NCBI GenBank assembly: GCA_020845955.1
Contig: JADLEU010000056.1
Location: forward strand, 1-48,193
Source of the DNA: Anaerolineales bacterium
GTDB taxonomy: Bacteria; Chloroflexota; Anaerolineae; Anaerolineales; UBA6663
Direction of reading: 5' to 3'
DNA length: 48,193 bases
The translations under genes and the position numbers were made by a program. Positions 44,990-48,193 of the stretch are shown here, piece after piece (within the stretch, counting starts at the first letter, position 1; the number at the start of each line of letters is the position of its first letter). The notes beneath the pieces were generated by a model. It did not search any database. It saw nothing but the letters and a program-made list of their open reading frames with translations, and was not told the origin of the DNA.

Positions 44990-46401
44990 GGAAACGCCGT
45001 CATCGTCCACTGTTCGGGGTTCACCTGGACACCACCAACCCAGAGCTCCCAGTGCAGGTGCGGACCGGTGACACGTCCCGTGGCGCCGTTGTACCCGATG
45101 ACCTGGCCGGCGTCCACCCGATCCCCCACCTGCACCTCAGTCACGGATTGGTGCCAATACCCCGAATAGACTCCCCAGCCGTGATCGATAATGGTTGCGT
45201 TTCCCCGCACGACTAGCGGTCCGGCAAAGACGACCACGCCCGCAGCCGGCGCCGTGATTGGGCGGTCCTCGCCACCTGAATAGTCTACGCCGGCGTGGAA
45301 GGCGTTGTAAGGCCCGCCGTTGTAGGAACGTAGCGAGCCGAACGCCGAGCGCAGCGCCCCAACCGACGGCAGCGCAAACGGCCCATTCCAAAGGCGCACT
45401 GGCGTCACGGGAGACACTATGGCCTGTACCTGTTCGTTTTCGGGCTCCGTTACGGCTGGATCGATCGTTTCGGGGTCGACGGTGAGCGGCAGATCCACCA
45501 GATAATCACCGGCACGCACTGCCACGCGCTGTGACAGCGCAACGACTTGCCCGCCGGGGCCTGCTACCGCGATCGTCAGCGGATACAGATCGGGATCGGC
45601 GAACCGGTGGATGCCTTGTAACGCGTATTGATCGAGGTCGCTGCCGGCCTCGGGATTGAACGTCAGCGTCCAAGCGCCCAGGCTGCCGCTGATGGCCGCT
45701 GGCGCTGCCAGGGTGGCATGCACTGACAGCGTGTGCCCCTGGATCGCGGGAAATGGCTGCAGCTGCAGCCCGCGCAATGGATAGGGCAGCGCGCGGGTGG
45801 CCAGCTCACCGCCTGGGATCACCCAGAGCGCGCCGGGAACGGCCCGGATCGGGCTGGGCAGCCGGTTAGCGGCGGCCAGCGCCCAGGGGTTCTGGTTGTG
45901 CGCTGCCGCAAAGGCCAGCAGCCCGCCCTCCGGCGAGGCCCGGAAGGCGGCGGCGTTCGGCGTGGCAAACCCTGCGTCTGGCTCCAGTACGATGATGACC
46001 GGCTGATTGATGTACAACAGCTCCGGGTTAACGATACCGTTGAGCACTACCAGCGTCTCGCGCCTTAGCCCAAGGCGCAGCGCCAGGCTGTCAAGCGTCT
46101 CGCCCGGCTCCGCCGCGTGCGTGCTTAGCGTGCCGCTGATGCCCGAAAGCCCAGGGATCGACAACGACGCGCCCACGGCCAGGGTCTCGGCCGCCACGCC
46201 AGGGTTTGCCTCCAGCAGGGCGTCGACCGACACGCCAAAGCGGCCGGCAATCTCAAACAGCGTGTCGCCCGCCTGAACGACGTAGTGCGGCGCCGCAGTC
46301 TGCGCGGGGGGAGCAGGCTGAGGGGCGGCCCACGACGGGCTCGCCCACAGGAGCAGGCTAAGGCTCAGCCAACTCAGCCGGCGCCACAAATTCGAGTTCA
46401 T
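44986..46401 (-). CDS. Secreted LysM-M23 endopeptidase
   Basis: 471 residues. Signal peptide about 1-25 (NLWRRLSWLSLSLLLWASPS). Two LysM domains follow: HYVVQAGDTLFEIAGRFGVS (about 38-82) and HAAEPGETLDSLALRLGLRR (about 92-138). A long beta-rich middle leads to a C-terminal M23 peptidase with the zinc motifs HAGVDYSGGEDRP and HLHWELWVGG. It would bind glycan chains and cut cross-link peptides, or act as a non-cutting activator; the HxH and HxxxD zinc residues are present, so activity is likely. The ATG at 46401 has AGGTGG upstream and lies 44 bases inside the end of the DUF192 gene. Confidence 0.92.
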   Translation of the reverse strand: MNSNLWRRLSWLSLSLLLWASPSWAAPQPAPPAQTAAPHYVVQAGDTLFEIAGRFGVSVDALLEANPGVAAETLAVGASLSIPGLSGISGTLSTHAAEPGETLDSLALRLGLRRETLVVLNGIVNPELLYINQPVIIVLEPDAGFATPNAAAFRASPEGGLLAFAAAHNQNPWALAAANRLPSPIRAVPGALWVIPGGELATRALPYPLRGLQLQPFPAIQGHTLSVHATLAAPAAISGSLGAWTLTFNPEAGSDLDQYALQGIHRFADPDLYPLTIAVAGPGGQVVALSQRVAVRAGDYLVDLPLTVDPETIDPAVTEPENEQVQAIVSPVTPVRLWNGPFALPSVGALRSAFGSLRSYNGGPYNAFHAGVDYSGGEDRPITAPAAGVVVFAGPLVVRGNATIIDHGWGVYSGYWHQSVTEVQVGDRVDAGQVIGYNGATGRVTGPHLHWELWVGGVQVNPEQWTMTAFP

Positions 46402-46750
46402 CGGCCACCTGTACACGATCGAGCAACTCTGGCGCCGCCTCCACGACATACTGGGCGGGCGCGCGAGGGCGGTAGAACGGTCGCCAGGGCAGCGCCAGGG
46501 CCTTGTCCACCACCAGTCCGGCAGAGTTGACCCAAACCGCCGCAATGGGAAATGACACAAAGAGCATGTGAATGGCAGTCGCGGCACGGCTGTCGCGGCT
46601 TTCGACCAAGACGAGCGTTTCGCCAGGCAGCAGCGAGCGCCGGAACATAAGCCCGCGCAGCCGCGAGCCGAACGATGCGCACCAGCGCGCCCGCGGCGCG
46701 AGGACCACCCGCGAGGCGCGCTGACGGATGCAGAAGTATCGTGTCGGCAC
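46358..46750 (-). CDS. DUF192 family protein
   Basis: 130 residues. FGSRLRGLMFRRSLLPGETL followed by IHMLFVSFPIAAVWVNSAGL and VVDKALALPWRPFYRPRAPA matches DUF192 ('GLMfR..l..g..mlf......i...M..t...ldv.Fld..g.V'). Many members are secreted, but this one has no clear signal peptide. Starts with GTG at 46750 with no Shine-Dalgarno; the true start could differ. Its last 44 bases overlap the M23 gene. Function unknown. Confidence 0.75.
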   Translation of the reverse strand: MPTRYFCIRQRASRVVLAPRARWCASFGSRLRGLMFRRSLLPGETLVLVESRDSRAATAIHMLFVSFPIAAVWVNSAGLVVDKALALPWRPFYRPRAPAQYVVEAAPELLDRVQVADELEFVAPAELAEP

Positions 46751-46767
46751 TATCGCTATCTATGCGC

Positions 46768-46796
46768 AAAACGAGGGCGGCTCGCCTGCGCCGCCC
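46768..46796 (-). terminator. Terminator after the response regulator
   Basis: Minus strand GGGCGGC - 8-base loop - GCCGCCC, then TCG and TTTT. It lies between the response regulator stop (46848) and the DUF192 start (46750). Confidence 0.55.
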
Positions 46797-46847
46797 CCGG
46801 CACTGTCGCACTTGCGCCCGACGGCCCCCTCGGCCGGCCCAAGCGCG

Positions 46848-47237
46848 CTAACTGGGACTCTGCCGCGCCAACACCTTCTCTACGCTCTCGAGTAGTTCCT
46901 GTGGACCGAAGGGCTTGGTGATGTAGTCGTCTACCTTGGCAATGTGCAGGCCCAAGACCTTGTCGATGCTCTGGGCCTTGGCCGTCACCACGATCACGGG
47001 AATCGCTTTGGTCGACTCCTCAGCCTTCATCTTTTGGTACACTTCCCAACCGTCCATATCAGGCATCATCAAATCCAGCAGGACCAGGTCGGGTTTTTCG
47101 CGCAGAATAGCTTCCAACCCCTCGCGGCCGCCCATCGCGCCCACTACCTGAAATCCCTTGCGGCCCAGGATGAGCTTGACAAGGTCAATCATTTCAGGTT
47201 CATCTTCGATGCAGACGACATGCTTGCCATTCGCCAT
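46848..47237 (-). CDS. Single-domain response regulator (CheY-like receiver)
   Basis: 129 residues, a receiver domain only. Acidic pair in CIEDEPEMIDL (Glu11-Asp12-Glu13), phospho-acceptor Asp55 in LVLLDLMMPDMDGWEVYQ, Thr in VIVVTAKAQ and Lys in DDYITKPFGPQEL. No output domain, so it would signal by protein contact. The ATG at 47237 with GGAGG 6 bases upstream is preferred to an in-frame ATG at 47249. No kinase adjacent; the orphan histidine kinase at 14613-15851 is a possible partner only by inference. Confidence 0.92.
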   Translation of the reverse strand: MANGKHVVCIEDEPEMIDLVKLILGRKGFQVVGAMGGREGLEAILREKPDLVLLDLMMPDMDGWEVYQKMKAEESTKAIPVIVVTAKAQSIDKVLGLHIAKVDDYITKPFGPQELLESVEKVLARQSPS

Positions 47238-47310
47238 GCCAACCTCCAAAGGAACGACGCTCGGCGTAGTTTACCACAACCGAGATTCCGGGAGAAATCG
47301 GCCGTTAGAG

Positions 47311-47316
47311 TATAAT
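47311..47316 (+). promoter_or_regulatory. -10 element of the TrmI-like gene
   Basis: Perfect TATAAT, about 36 bases before the ATG at 47353. -35 not clear. The response regulator has its own TAAACT (47268-47273, minus strand) in the same gap. Confidence 0.45.
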
Positions 47317-47352
47317 CGAATTTCAACCCTGGCTTGAGATTGCGAGACCCTT

Positions 47353-48193
47353 ATGGCCCTGGCCCAAGCGGGCGCTGTAGTCCAGTTGGTGGGACGTGAC
47401 AACAGGTACTTCATCGTGCGCTTGGCGCCCGGCCAGCGCCTGGAGACCCATCGCGGCGTTTTCGCCCACGACGACCTGATTGGACAGCCCCTCGGGTCTC
47501 AGGTGTTTACCCACCTAGGCCACGCCTTCTTCTTGATTGAGCCTTCAACCGACGACCTGATCCGCGACATCAAGCGCAACTCGCAGATCATCTATCCCAA
47601 GGACAGCGGTTTTATCCTCATGAAGCTGTCGGTGCAGTCCGGGCAGACCGTGCTGGAAGCCGGCACCGGCAGCGGCGCCATGACCACCGTGTTGGCCCAG
47701 GCGGTTGGTCCGGCCGGGCGAGTGGTGAGCTACGACATCCGCAGCGACATGCAGCGCACCGCCCAACGCAACCTGGAGCGCGTCGGGTTGGCCGCGCGCG
47801 TGACACTAAAATTGCGCGATATTGCCGAAGGCTTCGATGAGGTGGACGCGGCTGCCTTCTTCCTGGATGTGCCCAACCCCTGGGACTACACTGGCCAGGT
47901 GCGGCAAGCGCTGAAGGGCGGCGGCTTCTTCGGCAGCATTGTGCCGACCGCCAATCAGGTCTCCACGCTGCTTGTTGCCCTGCAGCGCGATAGCTTCGAA
48001 TTCGTCGAGGTGTGCGAGGTGCTGCTGCGCTATTACAAGGCGGTGCCCGAACGGTTGCGACCCGCCGACCGCATGGTGGCTCACACCGGCTATTTGGTAT
48101 TTGCCCGGCCAGTCACACGCCGACCGCGGCCGGCGGACGCGCCTCCCGAACACGAGGGAGACGAGCCAACCCCCGGGCCCGGCCCGAGCGAGG
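47353..48193 (+). CDS. trmI: tRNA (adenine-58-N1)-methyltransferase TrmI-like, 3' end missing
   Basis: About 280 codons from the ATG at 47353, open at the window edge. N-terminal small beta domain (GAVVQLVGRDNRYFIVRLAP), then DLIRDIKRNSQIIYPKDSGF ILMKL as the substrate platform, and an SAM-binding Rossmann fold: VLEAGTGSGAMTTVLAQAVG (motif I), VVSYDIRSDMQRTAQRNLER, and AAFFLDVPNPWDY, which holds the DxPxPW-type catalytic patch of TrmI. It would make m1A58 in the tRNA T-loop. The visible C-terminal tail is Pro/Arg/Glu-rich (ADAPPEHEGDEPTPGPGPSE) and near its end. No strong Shine-Dalgarno. Confidence 0.9.
   Translation, partial: MALAQAGAVVQLVGRDNRYFIVRLAPGQRLETHRGVFAHDDLIGQPLGSQVFTHLGHAFFLIEPSTDDLIRDIKRNSQIIYPKDSGFILMKLSVQSGQTVLEAGTGSGAMTTVLAQAVGPAGRVVSYDIRSDMQRTAQRNLERVGLAARVTLKLRDIAEGFDEVDAAAFFLDVPNPWDYTGQVRQALKGGGFFGSIVPTANQVSTLLVALQRDSFEFVEVCEVLLRYYKAVPERLRPADRMVAHTGYLVFARPVTRRPRPADAPPEHEGDEPTPGPGPSE

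Overview
The window is a GC-rich bacterial chromosome segment with tightly packed genes, many GTG starts and 1-4 base overlaps. Several things suggest a Chloroflexota (Anaerolineae-like) lineage: a giant multi-GAF phosphatase, two lineage-type conserved hypotheticals, DarA-like c-di-AMP receptors, and a shikimate operon containing an AroK-AroB fusion. This is an inference from gene content, not a phylogeny. I saw no phage, insertion sequence or CRISPR array.

Layout. 1-227: start of a secreted PQQ-sugar-dehydrogenase-like protein. 389-8638 (minus): ATP-grasp protein, TldE/PmbA-like protein, M42 peptidase, STAS protein and a six-GAF/SpoIIE phosphatase, nearly all overlapping or 1-16 bases apart. 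8729-11976 (plus): a histidine-themed stretch (hutH, hisS, tRNA-His) and a tRNA-Arg. 12162-17170: zinc metallopeptidase, GT4 glycosyltransferase, GAF histidine kinase, saccharopine-dehydrogenase-like protein. 17171-25323 (minus): aromatic operon aroH-aroF-tyrA-aroA-aroE-aroC-aroKB-aroQ, with a decayed redoxin gene at its end. 25372-29000 (plus): aminotransferase, GT39-like membrane protein, Nudix remnant. 29019-34898: a carboxylate-amine ligase/M20 deacylase fusion, a GNAT remnant, then argG-argH. 34895-44546: MBL hydrolase, two hypotheticals, tRNA-Ser, GH1 glucosidase, GNAT, MFS, two DarA-like proteins, tRNA-Arg, a MoaD-like protein and two lineage-type proteins. 44648-48193: DUF2007, LysM/M23, DUF192, response regulator and TrmI-like methyltransferase.

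The main discovery is regulatory. The aromatic operon is preceded by a 26-residue leader ORF whose core reads FYFYAFYFY, followed by an intrinsic terminator just upstream of aroH. This has the layout of ribosome-mediated attenuation sensing both Phe and Tyr. The argG-argH operon has an independent leader ORF with six Arg codons in ten ([10 protein letters not shown]), followed by a terminator just upstream of argG. The divergent aminotransferase gene has a third leader: a perfect-spacing promoter, a predicted leaderless GTG mini-ORF, hairpins and a strong terminator. Together these suggest a lineage that uses translation-coupled attenuation for amino-acid operons.

A second pattern is that -10 boxes sit exactly 6 bases before ATG/GTG at five starts (7 at hutH), mostly without a Shine-Dalgarno sequence. 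This predicts leaderless mRNAs. Promoter, terminator and leader calls are by eye; no transcript data were available.
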